Assembly (NCBI GenBank): GCA_947489325.1
Contig: CANLDA010000002.1
Location: 393,125-457,124, forward strand
Length of the DNA: 64,000 nucleotides
From: an uncultured Paracoccaceae bacterium
Lineage (GTDB): Bacteria; Pseudomonadota; Alphaproteobacteria; Rhodobacterales; Rhodobacteraceae
Direction: 5' to 3'
Shown here: one piece after another, positions 45,800 through 55,399 of the stretch
Layout of the letters: every line of letters starts with the position of its first letter
How positions within the stretch are numbered: the first letter of the stretch is position 1
The notes under the pieces: model-generated
Told to the model about the DNA's origin: nothing
The model's input: only the letters and a program-made list of their open reading frames with translations
Databases searched by the model: none
Program-made: the position numbers and the translations under genes

Positions 45800-46015
45800 T
45801 CAGCCAAAGAAAATGCCCAGAATAACCACCATCAGGCCAATCACAGACAAAAACAGCGATCCCAGATTCAACGGCATGACTTTTTGAACAGCAACGCGCA
45901 ACTCTTCGTCCGTTAGGTCCGCCTTACGTGCCGCCGCCACCTTCATGATCGACAGAATAAGCCCGCACAATCCTACAAACGAGATCAATGCTCCGATCCA
46001 GACCAGCCAATCCAT
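45800..46015 (-). CDS. Small two-helix membrane protein
   Basis: 71 residues with helices at about 5-25 and 50-70 and a hydrophilic loop (ARKADLTDEELRVAVQK). The family is not recognised. Expression from the minus strand opposite gapR. Confidence 0.7.
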   Translation of the reverse strand: MDWLVWIGALISFVGLCGLILSIMKVAAARKADLTDEELRVAVQKVMPLNLGSLFLSVIGLMVVILGIFFG

Positions 46016-46162
46016 GTCATTCTCCTTTGGTTCGTCTTCCTGTCCCTAGAGAATTGCGTCCAAAGGGGCAAGGCGGCAGATATGCAAAACTGCGCTCAAT
46101 GCGTCTTGCAGCCGGACATTTGCAGCGCTAGGGTGCTGCCCTGAATATTGGACGGAGATCCC

Positions 46163-46423
46163 ATGGACGAGCAGACACAAGACGCAAATTACCGCGTAAC
46201 CGCCGGCGAATTGCGCCAATTCATTGAACGTATCGAACGCCTTGATCTGGAAAAGAAAGACATTGCTGAACAGCAAAAAGAAGTGATGGCCGAAGCCAAA
46301 GGACGTGGTTACGACACCAAGGTCATTCGCAAAGTTGTGGCATTGCGCAAACGCGACAAAGACGACATCGCCGAAGAAGAAGCAGTCCTTGAGATGTACA
46401 AAGAAGCCCTTGGCATGACCTAA
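46163..46423 (+). CDS. gapR: GapR-family nucleoid-associated protein (DUF2312)
   Basis: 86 residues. YRVTAGELRQFIERIERLDL and KEVMAEAKGRGYDTKVIRK match GapR, which binds overtwisted DNA ahead of replication and transcription. Start at the ATG of MDEQTQDANY, the second in-frame ATG. It shares one base with the next gene (TAATG). Confidence 0.93.
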   Translation: MDEQTQDANYRVTAGELRQFIERIERLDLEKKDIAEQQKEVMAEAKGRGYDTKVIRKVVALRKRDKDDIAEEEAVLEMYKEALGMT

Positions 46424-47460
46424 TGGCGTACGCGCGCCTTCATGGGTTGGATTTCGCACGCTTCCTTGCATTTGCCGGGATGGTTATCGTGAATTTCAGA
46501 ATTGCCATGGGGGCCGACAGCGTTCAAGATTCTGGGTCTGAAATCGCTCAGTCAGTGGCGCAACTTTTAGAGGGGCGCGCGGCAGCAACCTTTGTTGTTT
46601 TGGCAGGTCTCGGGTTTGGACTCGCGGTCGGACATAAAGCGCGGGCGCAAATTCAGAATATCACGCTGCGCAGATCGGCTTTTCTTTTGGTGATTGGCCT
46701 TTTGAACAGTTTGATTTTTGATGCTGATATTCTTCATTACTATGCATTCTATTTTTTAGGTGCCTTACTCGTCATTCAGTGGTCATCCCTTGCCTTGTGG
46801 GGGACGATGGGCGCTCTAAACCTCTGCTTTGTCGCAATGATTCTGATCTTAGACTACGATCAAGGCTGGAATTGGCAGACTTATACCTATGCAGATTTTT
46901 GGACCATATCGGGTTTCTTGCGCAATCTGATGTTTAATGGATGGCATCCAATCATTCCTTGGGGATCGTTCATGATTTTTGGGATATGGCTTGCGCGGCT
47001 GTCTTTGGACAAGCGTCGGGTTCAGTTGGCCCTGATCATGGGCGGGGCCTGTGCTGTGGCCTGTGCAGAAGGGGTGGCCAGAATACTTGCTACGACAACT
47101 GTAGATCCCGAAGTTCTGTCTTTATTGGGCACTGTGCCCGTGCCACCTATGCCACTGTATATCATAACCGGATCAGGTGTTGCATCAGTTGTGATCGGTT
47201 GCAGTCTGGTTATTGGGAACCTTGCCATCCTTCGTATCTTTCAAGCCGCAGGACGCCAGTCTCTCACGCTTTACATTGCACATATTCTGTTGGGCATGGG
47301 CACGCTTGAGGCGCTTGGTATGTTGGAAGGGCAAGACAGCACAACAGCCCTTAACGCCGCACTTCTTTTTATCGCACTTTCGGTGATCTACGCCCTTATC
47401 TGGACCCGCGTTTTTTCGCATGGCCCCATAGAATTCATGATGCGTAAATTGGCGGGCTGA
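46423..47460 (+). CDS. DUF418/YeiB-like membrane protein
   Basis: 345 residues with about ten helices. LDFARFLAFAGMVIVNF and HPIIPWGSFMIFGIWLARL resemble the heparan-acetyltransferase/DUF418 superfamily. It is translationally coupled to gapR. Function unknown. Confidence 0.8.
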   Translation: MAYARLHGLDFARFLAFAGMVIVNFRIAMGADSVQDSGSEIAQSVAQLLEGRAAATFVVLAGLGFGLAVGHKARAQIQNITLRRSAFLLVIGLLNSLIFDADILHYYAFYFLGALLVIQWSSLALWGTMGALNLCFVAMILILDYDQGWNWQTYTYADFWTISGFLRNLMFNGWHPIIPWGSFMIFGIWLARLSLDKRRVQLALIMGGACAVACAEGVARILATTTVDPEVLSLLGTVPVPPMPLYIITGSGVASVVIGCSLVIGNLAILRIFQAAGRQSLTLYIAHILLGMGTLEALGMLEGQDSTTALNAALLFIALSVIYALIWTRVFSHGPIEFMMRKLAG

Positions 47461-47475
47461 CGTGTCGGCTTCCTT

Positions 47476-48351
47476 TTAAGGCGTGATTAAAGACACGCCT
47501 TGCATGCGTTCAATGACATAGACGTCTTCGTCATACACTTCACTTAAGGCTTCGATGAATTCATTGCTCCAGCCGGGAAGATCAAGTTCTTGTTCAACTT
47601 CGTCTTCCCTGCCAAACTTATCCATAAAGGCTGCAATTACGCGCCGTTTTTGCACGTCGGTCATGCCGGGACGGTCGGTAAGATAACTTTCAAATCGCGT
47701 CATGCCTTCGTTGGTCATAATATCTGACAGCAAATCATGACTGCCTTCCAACGTCACGGTTGGCTCTACCGCAAGCATCTCTCGTAAGACTTGTTCCCAG
47801 ATCAAAGGCGTGTCTTCGTTGCACCACACAGTCAAAGGCACACCCGGAACAGCCTGCAAAATCCGTTCAATCAGTTCAGACCACCGCAAAGCCATCGGCG
47901 AAGATTGTCCGATAAAGGTATCAAAGTCCTTTTCGCCACTTTCCAAGAAAAGCGACGGCAGAAAGGTGGCTGGGTCGCAAATGGCCAAAAACAGTTCAAC
48001 CTCATCATTTTCGAACAGGTGACAAAAATCACCCAAACGCCCGATTGCCTTGGGGTAAAAGTGGTTGCGTGCAACAGCCAATTTGTGCATCCCCAAAAAG
48101 CTGGTGTTGGACATGACAAGACGGTCCGGGTTCTCCATGTCATTGGCATCATTTAAGAAACCTTCGCGAATGCCCGGCACCAAAGGCTGCGTACGCAGGT
48201 CATGCATCAACGAATTGAGCGGTTTGCGATAAGCCGACGGGCGTGGAATCGAAATGCCACGTGCCTCTACCAGTTTCCGATTTTTACCCAGACTGCGAAC
48301 CAATCTGTTCTGATCGGTGACATGTGCCCCGAAATGGAGTGCGATTTGCAT
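47476..48351 (-). CDS. Uncharacterised protein
   Basis: 291 residues, soluble, acidic toward the C-terminus. The first strand (MQIALHFGAHVTDQNRLVRS) recalls the P-loop start of sulfotransferase-like proteins in which the Gly-Thr motif is lost. Not recognised further. It is divergent from the permease gene at 48436. Confidence 0.7.
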   Translation of the reverse strand: MQIALHFGAHVTDQNRLVRSLGKNRKLVEARGISIPRPSAYRKPLNSLMHDLRTQPLVPGIREGFLNDANDMENPDRLVMSNTSFLGMHKLAVARNHFYPKAIGRLGDFCHLFENDEVELFLAICDPATFLPSLFLESGEKDFDTFIGQSSPMALRWSELIERILQAVPGVPLTVWCNEDTPLIWEQVLREMLAVEPTVTLEGSHDLLSDIMTNEGMTRFESYLTDRPGMTDVQKRRVIAAFMDKFGREDEVEQELDLPGWSNEFIEALSEVYDEDVYVIERMQGVSLITP

Positions 48352-48435
48352 ATTGCCCCAAGATTTATGTCTTTGTCACAGCTATTATAACTTCGTTTCT
48401 GGACAGTGGAACCGGATTCAGGCAACAGAAGGCTC

Positions 48436-50097
48436 ATGACGCAAATTGGCACCATTAAAACTCCTAAACGGCGGGCCCATACCGGACTGAATCCTTGGTC
48501 TTTGGGCGCGCTTTTGATCGCGCTTGTGGTGTTGGCCCCCATTGTTGCGGTTATCTGGATTGCCTTTCATCCTGTCGAGAATATTTGGCCTCATTTGTTG
48601 GCAACAACATTGCCCCGTTATCTGGCCAACACTCTGATACTTATGCTGGCGGTTGGGTTTCTTTCGGGATGTATTGGCACGGGGGCAGGGTGGCTGGTTA
48701 GCCGATACCGTTTTCCCGGTGTTGGTTTGTTACAATGGGTGTTGCTGTTGCCTTTGGCTATTCCTGCCTATGTCGGTGCCTATGCGTTGGTGGACTTTCT
48801 GGAATATGCCGGGCCTGTGCAAACGGCTTTGCGTGCAGTTTTTGGATGGCAAACGTCTCGGGAGTATTGGTTTCCGGAAATTCGATCTTTGGGCGCCGCC
48901 ATAATTGTGTTTTCTGCGGCGCTTTATCCTTATGTTTATATCCTGACCCGTGCGGCATTTCGGGAACAATCTGCCGAGGGCGAAGAGGTTGCACGCTCGT
49001 TAGGCGTTGGGGCGATGGGGCGCTTTTTCCGTCTTGGCCTCCCCTTAAGTCGCCCAGCCATTGCGGCGGGCACAGCAATTGTCATGATGGAAACGGTCAA
49101 TGACTTTGGCACAGTGGATTATTTTGCTGTGCAAACCCTGACGACAGGGATTTTTAGCGTCTGGCTTGAAAGCAATAACGCCGGAGGCGCCGCACAAATT
49201 GCTTCGGTGGTGCTGATGTTGGTCGTTCTTTTGGTGCTCTTAGAGAAATCCAGCCGTCGCCGCAGCCAGTTCTTTAGCCTATCCAGTCGCCGCCGTCCGG
49301 TACAATCCGTCGAACTGCATGGCGTGTGGGGAATGTTGGCGACATTTGCTTGCCTTATACCGATAATGGTGGGGTTTGTGCTGCCCATTGGTGTGATCTT
49401 AAGTCATGCATTGGATAATATGGACAGCTGGACCGATCCAGCTCTGATCAGGGCTTTGACCAATACTTTGGTGGTCGGTGGGATTGCCGCTTTTGTTACG
49501 GTGCTCGCTGGGGTGTTTTTGGTCTATGGGGTGCGTCTGTCCGGACGCAGTTTGCCGCGATTGTTGTTGCCTGTCACAACCATCGGCTATGCCGCGCCCG
49601 GTGCGGTACTGGCCGTCGGCATCCTGATACCACTGGCCGTTCTGGATCACGGATTGGCGGATTTCATCGAATGGATCACAGGAGAGCGGGCAGGGCTGCT
49701 GTTGACCGGATCTGCCTTTGCGCTGGTCCTGGCCTATTGCGTGCGTTTCTTTGCCATTGCGCAAGGTGCTGCTGATTCCGCCATGGGTCGTGTGTCGCCC
49801 AGCCTTGCTATGGCAGCGCGTTCTTTAGGGCGTAAACAAGGGCAAGTTTTGCACGAAGTGTATTACCCCCTGATCCGTGGATCGATCGGCTCCGCCTTGC
49901 TTTTGGTCTTTGTAGATTGCGTCAAAGAACTACCAGCGACGATGCTTTTGCGTCCCTTTAACTATGAAACATTGGCCACACGCGTGCATGATCAAGCCAG
50001 TCTGGAAAATCTTGGCGATGCAAGCCCTGGCGCAATTCTGATCGTCTCCGTAAGCCTGATTGCCGTCGGTTTACTGGCTCGGGCAAACCGTGCATAA
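48436..50097 (+). CDS. Two-domain ABC permease, iron(III)-type (FbpB-like)
   Basis: 553 residues. Two fused permease units, each with an EAA loop (EEVARSLGVGAMGRFFRLGL; AMAARSLGRKQGQVLHEVYY), about 12 helices in all. This is the form of Fe3+ and thiamine importers. No binding protein or ATPase gene is adjacent, so its partners lie elsewhere. It is the last core gene before the tRNA-Thr island. An ATG ten codons upstream (48406) is a possible start. Confidence 0.88.
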   Translation: MTQIGTIKTPKRRAHTGLNPWSLGALLIALVVLAPIVAVIWIAFHPVENIWPHLLATTLPRYLANTLILMLAVGFLSGCIGTGAGWLVSRYRFPGVGLLQWVLLLPLAIPAYVGAYALVDFLEYAGPVQTALRAVFGWQTSREYWFPEIRSLGAAIIVFSAALYPYVYILTRAAFREQSAEGEEVARSLGVGAMGRFFRLGLPLSRPAIAAGTAIVMMETVNDFGTVDYFAVQTLTTGIFSVWLESNNAGGAAQIASVVLMLVVLLVLLEKSSRRRSQFFSLSSRRRPVQSVELHGVWGMLATFACLIPIMVGFVLPIGVILSHALDNMDSWTDPALIRALTNTLVVGGIAAFVTVLAGVFLVYGVRLSGRSLPRLLLPVTTIGYAAPGAVLAVGILIPLAVLDHGLADFIEWITGERAGLLLTGSAFALVLAYCVRFFAIAQGAADSAMGRVSPSLAMAARSLGRKQGQVLHEVYYPLIRGSIGSALLLVFVDCVKELPATMLLRPFNYETLATRVHDQASLENLGDASPGAILIVSVSLIAVGLLARANRA

Positions 50098-50164
50098 AAA
50101 ATTTCAATTTCCGTAATTTACCCTCTTGCTCCCTGTGAATTTTCCCCTTAAACGAACGCCCAGT

Positions 50165-50240
50165 GCCCCTATAGCTCAGCTGGTAGAGCAACTGATTTGT
50201 AATCAGTAGGTCCGCGGTTCGAGTCCGTGTGGGGGCACCA
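50165..50240 (+). tRNA. tRNA-Thr (anticodon TGT)
   Basis: 76 bases. Acceptor stem GCCCCTA pairs with TGGGGGC, then A and encoded CCA. Anticodon stem ACTGA/TCAGT closes loop TTTGTAA, giving TGT. T-arm has GGTTCGAGTCC. The 3' 45 bases are repeated at 57846-57890, marking it as an integration site that stayed intact. Confidence 0.97.
50196..50240 (+). repeat. attL: 45-bp direct repeat within tRNA-Thr
   Basis: It runs from the anticodon loop to the CCA end and is identical to 57846-57890. The flanks differ on both sides. Confidence 0.93.
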
Positions 50241-50305
50241 CTTTTCCTTTAAAATACAATTACTTAATGCCTTAAGTTAATTTGAGAAAAATGTACTGAC
50301 ATTTG

Positions 50306-50324
50306 CCGGAAGCAATACGGAAGC
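50306..50324 (+). promoter_or_regulatory. Candidate integrase arm sites, left end
   Basis: CCGGAAGC and ACGGAAGC repeat 11 bases apart. The same pair (ACGGAAGC twice, 11 bases apart) occurs at 57696-57714 near attR. Confidence 0.5.
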
Positions 50325-50532
50325 ACTGTGAAAGCAATTGTCTTAGTTGCCCATCAGCAACTTTGCGATTCTTCTGGTTTGCAGTTTGGAGCAACGCGAA
50401 GCTTCTTTAGTACTGTTTCAGGTCTTGGAATAAATTGTGTTTTTGGTCTTCTACCAGCCCGAAGCAGACGTGGGATGTTTACACGTCGGGCGGACAGCAG
50501 ACCTTCGCTGCGACTGCAATTCTCTACGCAAA

Positions 50533-50658
50533 CTACGTGAAGCGGCCATTTGAGATTTCATCCATGATGATGTGACAACGGCCGTCATCGGGCTGTTTCG
50601 CCAAATGTGATCGCAGCAGGTCAAAGGCCACAATGCATTCAGCACGTACGCGGTTCAC
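50533..50658 (-). CDS. Small ORF or gene remnant (41 aa)
   Basis: A GTG-started frame with protein-like composition (RAECIVAFDLLRSHLAKQ; CHIIMDEISNGRF). It follows the 749-aa gene by 30 bases. No family recognised; it could be the tail of a decayed gene. Confidence 0.25.
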   Translation of the reverse strand: MNRVRAECIVAFDLLRSHLAKQPDDGRCHIIMDEISNGRFT

Positions 50659-50688
50659 ATCAATCCCACTTCTAGGGCAAAATATAAG

Positions 50689-52938
50689 TTATTCCGCTGG
50701 CAACAGAATACCAATCAACTCCTCCAATAGCGGCAATAGTTTTACCAAGTCGGCGGATGCTGCAGCATGATCGATCCTTGAAAAACCGTGTTGATCTCCC
50801 GGTGATCGTATGAAAGCCCGAATTACGTTTGCGGCGCGTGCTCGATATTCGGGGCTTGGAGAAACCGGTTTATCCAGCTGGCTCGCCACTTCTAGTTTTA
50901 GCTCTTCCTCACTGCCAACAATGACGGCTAAAGTCGCTGAGCCAAGCAAACCATGACCGAGAGTCTGTCTTCCTGTTTCGTGTTTAGAGCTTTTAAATAT
51001 CCAGCCCAGCAACAGTTTCTGGGTTGCCGTCTCAATCTCTTCGAAATTATTATCCAACGAGTCCATTGCTGTTTCAAATACAGCTTCCGTCATGCTGTAA
51101 TTTTCGAGATAACCAACCACTTCCTTGTCGTCAGGTACGAATGACAAAGTGGATACCAACCACAATGCATGTTTCCTAAGGTCGCTGGCGGTGTGTGCGT
51201 CGCAGACAGGCGAGTTAGCAACAGCTAGCAATAGCTTGGTAACATGGGTAACCCAGTGAATAATGTCGTAGGCCAGACTGCTTTTTGCAGCGGCCGCCTT
51301 CTTCAAAAGGTTTCTTTCGGTCGAGTACATTTGATCAGCCCACCGGCAGATGTTTATCGTGACCTGCTTTGCGTCGGCGTCATCCTCCTCGGCCCCGATC
51401 ACCGCGTTGACCAAATCTGTTAGACTCGACTGTAGGCTCTCGAGACTGCGCCCAGAGTAGTAAGGTTCGAGTAGGTCATGATGCCTCGAATTGAGTGCGG
51501 TTTCCGGCGTCGCCAACGCCAACTCGGCCAGTAATGAAATCCAGCTTCTGATTTTTTCGGCAGCATAGCGAATATCTCGGTTTCTGCTTCGAAGCAGATC
51601 AAGTGTTAGTGATGCTAATGCTTCCACAGCAGTAACCGTTATCGGTCGGTAGTCTTCGTTGGTAATTCCTAGCCCAGCCAGCTTAGCTATGTCTTCAACA
51701 ACGGTCTGGATTTCGTCTGTACCTTCAATCGCCAATATCTGCCGGGCGTTATCTCTCAACAACCGAACTCCTTCCATCAACACATCGACCATTTTGTGCG
51801 GCGCAACGGATCGAACGGCCGATCCGAGGTACCCGGCAGCAAGATGTGCATGGGTACGAGACGCGCGTTCATCCGAGTAATCGATGCTCAAATAGACAGC
51901 GACAAGCGAAGACATCGTGCGCATTGTTTGTTCTATTTGCTGTTCGTCACCACGCGCTAAACCAATTTGAATATTCTGGCGGAGATGTTCCAACGTTTCC
52001 GTTACTACGCCATCACGACTCATGGGATTAGCCATAAACGGATTGTTGTTGAAGAACGTTTTTCCTTTTGCTCGGATATACGCTTCATTGAGACGCACGA
52101 GCGAAATCAGTGCTGCTGATGAGACTTCGTGATCACCGATCTCTGCGTAGCGCCGGGAATAGGAAATCGTGTGGGAAATCGATCTTTTTAACTCGTTTGT
52201 CCAATGGGAGTTGAGTTGGAAATACTGATATCTGGGAAGATCATGTTTTATACGTGCCGTTTCCTTAACTCCCAAATCTCTCTCCAGCAAAGGAGAAAGT
52301 TTGTCTGCCATATTGGCCCACGTATTGAGACTGCGGGCTGTGTCATGGACCAAAATTGAAAGCTGGGAAACAGGATTGATTAGGAGTAGCGCACGGCGGT
52401 ACGCGAACAGAAAAAGCCATAGTATCGAAACTGTCGCCCAGAAAGCAGACAGAACCGCGGCGGTGATCCAATCTGAGTTTGGAACTAAGGAAAGCGACAT
52501 GACGAAGATCGAAAGCAAGAAAGACAGCAGGTAAGCGCCCAAAAGCCTTCGGTCCGAGCTTAGACGCTTGAAGAGACCGTGAGGCATTTTCTCAACGTTA
52601 GTTTGCATTGCAAACATGATAAGTGCGAACGCAATTGCTGACGCTCCCACAAGCCCTCCACCGAGAGACTGAAACAACGAACGAAACGTTTCAATTTCAA
52701 TCGAATCTGTTTCGTCCAGAAACTCCCTCAGATTCGGCCGTAGATAAACGCTGGCGCTGAACGCGGCAAGCAAACCAAAAACCAATAGGGGTGACCATCT
52801 ACGGGCAGCCCACGTTTTCAGGAAAAACTGTAGTCGGTAGAAACGGCCCCATGAACGCGCCCGAACGATCCCTAGTTTATGCTTGGCTTTCCTCAATATC
52901 TCCCGCAATTTTTGACGGCTCCATTCCTGATAACTCAA
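50689..52938 (-). CDS. Large membrane-anchored helical protein of unknown function
   Basis: 749 residues. Four predicted helices at about 50-66, 90-112, 131-152 and 158-181, reminiscent of the DUF2254 N-terminus. The remaining 570 residues are soluble, mostly helical and Leu-rich, with no catalytic motif I recognise. It is the major cargo of the tRNA-Thr element. Phage defence is possible by position only. GTTAGGTAAC lies about 60 bases upstream of its start. Confidence 0.75.
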   Translation of the reverse strand: MSYQEWSRQKLREILRKAKHKLGIVRARSWGRFYRLQFFLKTWAARRWSPLLVFGLLAAFSASVYLRPNLREFLDETDSIEIETFRSLFQSLGGGLVGASAIAFALIMFAMQTNVEKMPHGLFKRLSSDRRLLGAYLLSFLLSIFVMSLSLVPNSDWITAAVLSAFWATVSILWLFLFAYRRALLLINPVSQLSILVHDTARSLNTWANMADKLSPLLERDLGVKETARIKHDLPRYQYFQLNSHWTNELKRSISHTISYSRRYAEIGDHEVSSAALISLVRLNEAYIRAKGKTFFNNNPFMANPMSRDGVVTETLEHLRQNIQIGLARGDEQQIEQTMRTMSSLVAVYLSIDYSDERASRTHAHLAAGYLGSAVRSVAPHKMVDVLMEGVRLLRDNARQILAIEGTDEIQTVVEDIAKLAGLGITNEDYRPITVTAVEALASLTLDLLRSRNRDIRYAAEKIRSWISLLAELALATPETALNSRHHDLLEPYYSGRSLESLQSSLTDLVNAVIGAEEDDADAKQVTINICRWADQMYSTERNLLKKAAAAKSSLAYDIIHWVTHVTKLLLAVANSPVCDAHTASDLRKHALWLVSTLSFVPDDKEVVGYLENYSMTEAVFETAMDSLDNNFEEIETATQKLLLGWIFKSSKHETGRQTLGHGLLGSATLAVIVGSEEELKLEVASQLDKPVSPSPEYRARAANVIRAFIRSPGDQHGFSRIDHAAASADLVKLLPLLEELIGILLPAE

Positions 52939-52988
52939 GCACGTTTAGCAGACACAGCGAACAACCGAAATGGCTTGCCGCACCACAG

Positions 52989-53009
52989 CGTTAGATAGGT
53001 TACCTAACG
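52989..53009. promoter_or_regulatory. CGTTAG...CTAACG inverted repeat upstream of the membrane-protein gene
   Basis: 6-bp arms 9 bases apart. The right side contains GTTACCTAAC, which recurs exactly at 56389-56398 before another gene of the same element. Confidence 0.45.
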
Positions 53010-53042
53010 TCCGCTAAGGGCCGTTTCACCATTTTCTTTGTT

Positions 53043-53654
53043 TTACTCGTTCTTTCGTGTGTCAAACTTTTCCCAAACATGCATTCGGCCTTTTTGGCGT
53101 GCGTCGGCAAGCCAAAGCTTCTTGCGGATGCCAGTAACCTCAAATTGGCTGTATTTGCCCCCTGAAAACCTTGGCCAGTCTATAGCGAGTCCTTGCTTAA
53201 CCAACTCCTCGGACAGGTCACGGCCATCGGGTAAGAAACACTTTGCGACCGTGCGGCCATATTCGTCTTCGTCAGTGATTTCGGCACGTATGCGATGGCC
53301 CTTACACAGCCGCACCAAGGCCCACTTGGCGTTTTTTCCGTAGGGGTGATGAAGTTCCGGCGCGTCTATTCCGAAAAGACGCACTTGGGTCTTTTGGATC
53401 GTAATTGTGTCGCCGTCTGTAACGTAAGCTGGTCCTTCCAGCACGACCGGAACTTTGACTGAATGAGCGGTCGCCGCATCGAACGCCTCGCCCCTTGCTG
53501 GCGCATCAGACTGTGGCCTATTGGGGCGCGCGGAAGATACGGTGACACTTCGAGCAGTTTTATAAGAGATAGCATCTCTAACCAGTTTCATATTTGGTTT
53601 GGCTTTAGACCGATAGTTCGGCTTGAAAAGTGCTCTAAAAAGAAATTTTAACAT
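53043..53654 (-). CDS. Thermonuclease (SNase)-family protein
   Basis: 203 residues. SNase fold from about residue 70: TDGDTITIQKTQVRLFGIDAPELHHPYG, read in parts, gives the catalytic Arg and Glu; EDEYGRTVAKC gives the second Arg. All three catalytic residues of staphylococcal nuclease appear present. The basic N-terminal 65 residues are not a clear signal peptide, so location is unsure. Confidence 0.88.
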   Translation of the reverse strand: MLKFLFRALFKPNYRSKAKPNMKLVRDAISYKTARSVTVSSARPNRPQSDAPARGEAFDAATAHSVKVPVVLEGPAYVTDGDTITIQKTQVRLFGIDAPELHHPYGKNAKWALVRLCKGHRIRAEITDEDEYGRTVAKCFLPDGRDLSEELVKQGLAIDWPRFSGGKYSQFEVTGIRKKLWLADARQKGRMHVWEKFDTRKNE

Positions 53655-53728
53655 CTCTGAGTTGTACCAAGCAGAGTTTCGTAGCGCAAACGGATTTCAG
53701 AGATCGTTCGAGCAACCGTAATGAAAAC

Positions 53729-54877
53729 TCACGTCCACCGATACCTCGCCTTTGCTTTGGCAAGGCGTTCTGGGGCGGGGGTGGGGTGTTCGGTGATTTG
53801 TCTCCATAGAGCATCGGCGTGGGTTTCTATGAAGTCTTGGAGGTCGCCTGCTTGAACATCGGATAACGCGGCTCTTGTGACGAACAATCCCGCCAGTTGT
53901 GCATCAAGCTCCCGCATTTTGGCGGTGCGGTTGGCCTCTATCACATCGCTGGGCAGGACGCCTGCGCAGTTGTGGTGCAGGTCATTGCCGAGCACATCCT
54001 CAAACTGTCGCCAAATGCCATGCATGGGCCAGCGCGCGCGGTTTGTGTCAGTGGTGGGCAACGTGTAACGAATACGGCTGAGCGCGTCTGTGAAGGCGTC
54101 TCCGATGATGTCATGCACGTCTTGCCAGTTGCGCATCTCAAAGCGGTTGCGCAATTGTTTAGACCCAAGGCGCATTTCAAAGCGCCAAACTTGGCTGGCA
54201 TCGCGGTCGTTTAGGTCAAGAGCGGGTTTGCCAATCGCCGTAAGGGCTGCGTTCCAAATCGTGAGCCAGCCCATTTTGTTGGTCTGGATGACCTCGGTTC
54301 GTTTGTCATAAATTGCGAGCTGGCGGTTGGCGATGGCCCCGGCGCGCAAGCCGACCACACGCGCGCCACTGGCTATTGTCGCGGTTTCATCGACGCCGGT
54401 GTATTCGGTGATCTTGGTGCCGGGGGGCACGACCAGCGCTTCGCGGTCAGGCTCAAACCACGGGGCCAGCACATCCACGGCAAAGTCAGCGCGTGCAACA
54501 CGTAGCTGAGTTTCTGCGTATTTGATCCCAAGGGCCTCCATACAGTTGCGAAAATGCCGCTCAGCCCCGGCAAGGCCGCCAGTTGCCAGCCCAAAGGCGC
54601 GGAAATCCACAGTTATGCCGGGGTTGTTGAGGATGCGGTCCTGTGGGTCTTGGAATAGCCAAACCGCGCCATGATCGCCTGTGTGGGCTGTGAAGCCGCG
54701 CGCGCCTTTGTTGGTGACGTTCAGGGTGATTGCGCCCAATTCCAACACACTTTCGCCGTGGGTTTCTTTTGCGTGCGCTTTGGCAGAGGCGAGTTCTTCG
54801 CGCAGCTCTGCGGAAATCTCGCTTTGCAGCGTGAACTTTAACCCATCAAATCCAGAATGCAGGATAACTGCGTCCAT
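53729..54877 (-). CDS. Rolling-circle-type replication initiator (Rep_trans-like)
   Basis: 382 residues. RVARADFAVDVL and LAIYDKRTEV match the conserved Asp and Tyr/Lys motifs of the replication initiation factor family found in inoviruses, ICEs and small plasmids. It presumably nicks an origin for copying the excised element. It sits downstream of the small 73-aa gene and two hairpins. Confidence 0.75.
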   Translation of the reverse strand: MDAVILHSGFDGLKFTLQSEISAELREELASAKAHAKETHGESVLELGAITLNVTNKGARGFTAHTGDHGAVWLFQDPQDRILNNPGITVDFRAFGLATGGLAGAERHFRNCMEALGIKYAETQLRVARADFAVDVLAPWFEPDREALVVPPGTKITEYTGVDETATIASGARVVGLRAGAIANRQLAIYDKRTEVIQTNKMGWLTIWNAALTAIGKPALDLNDRDASQVWRFEMRLGSKQLRNRFEMRNWQDVHDIIGDAFTDALSRIRYTLPTTDTNRARWPMHGIWRQFEDVLGNDLHHNCAGVLPSDVIEANRTAKMRELDAQLAGLFVTRAALSDVQAGDLQDFIETHADALWRQITEHPTPAPERLAKAKARYRWT

Positions 54878-54908
54878 CTACGCTGTCCTTCGTTTTTGTA
54901 TTCGTGGA

Positions 54909-54930
54909 GGGGGGTGTTACAAGACCCCCC
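54909..54930. other. GC hairpin upstream of rep
   Basis: GGGGGGT (54909-54915) and ACCCCCC (54924-54930) with an 8-base loop, 32 bases before the Rep start. Either a terminator/attenuator or part of a double-strand origin. Confidence 0.45.
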
Positions 54931-55023
54931 TTTGTTCCGAGGTGTCTCGGCAGGTGGTTTGACTGTAAAAGAGGGGATATTTGCCGGACTTAACGCCTCC
55001 GGCGGGGCAGCTTGTGTTTTGGG

Positions 55024-55041
55024 GCCGGGCTGGTGCCCGGC
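55024..55041. other. GCCGGGC / GCCCGGC hairpin
   Basis: Perfect 7-bp stem with TGGT loop just downstream of the 73-aa gene on the minus strand. Probable partial terminator or origin structure. Confidence 0.45.
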
Positions 55042-55048
55042 TTGGCTG

Positions 55049-55270
55049 TTATCGCTGGGTGGTCAGTTGTCGACTGATCCAGATTTCAGCACGTTCCGCG
55101 CATTTGGCGACGTTCAGAAGGTCAGCGTGAAACAGGCTTGAGGTGTTTTTCCAGTCACCATCGCCGTTCTTATAAGAGCGTGTGATATCAACAGAATAAG
55201 ACCCGCTGTTGTCCCAAATTGTTGCTGTTGTCAGGCCCAGTTTGATCTTATGGGCAGGAGTGTTTGACAT
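55049..55270 (-). CDS. Small conserved protein associated with Rep-type integrative elements
   Basis: 73 residues (KIKLGLTTATIWDNSGSYSV; DLLNVAKCAERAEIWISRQ). I recall similar small beta-rich proteins next to excisionase and Rep genes in integrative elements; a single-strand DNA-binding role has been suggested but is not shown. Confidence 0.75.
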   Translation of the reverse strand: MSNTPAHKIKLGLTTATIWDNSGSYSVDITRSYKNGDGDWKNTSSLFHADLLNVAKCAERAEIWISRQLTTQR

Positions 55271-55399
55271 GATGTGTCCTTACTAAATGTTATGATGAAA
55301 GAATGGGCGCGGAATACCATTTGATCCCGCGCCCCATGAAGCCATCCGGCCCCAAAATCCCGCACGGTGCTGCCAAGCCCGTACGGGCAAAACTGAATA

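Larger units (their letters stand above)
50241..50688. other. Left-end region of the element
   Basis: 448 bases without a certain gene. It has the arm-like repeats and a small minus-strand frame (50533-50658) that may be a gene remnant. Confidence 0.5.

Noticed and set aside
50328..50540. 70-codon plus-strand frame at the left end of the element
   Set aside because: Composition is not protein-like, no ribosome site, and it runs against the direction of all element genes.
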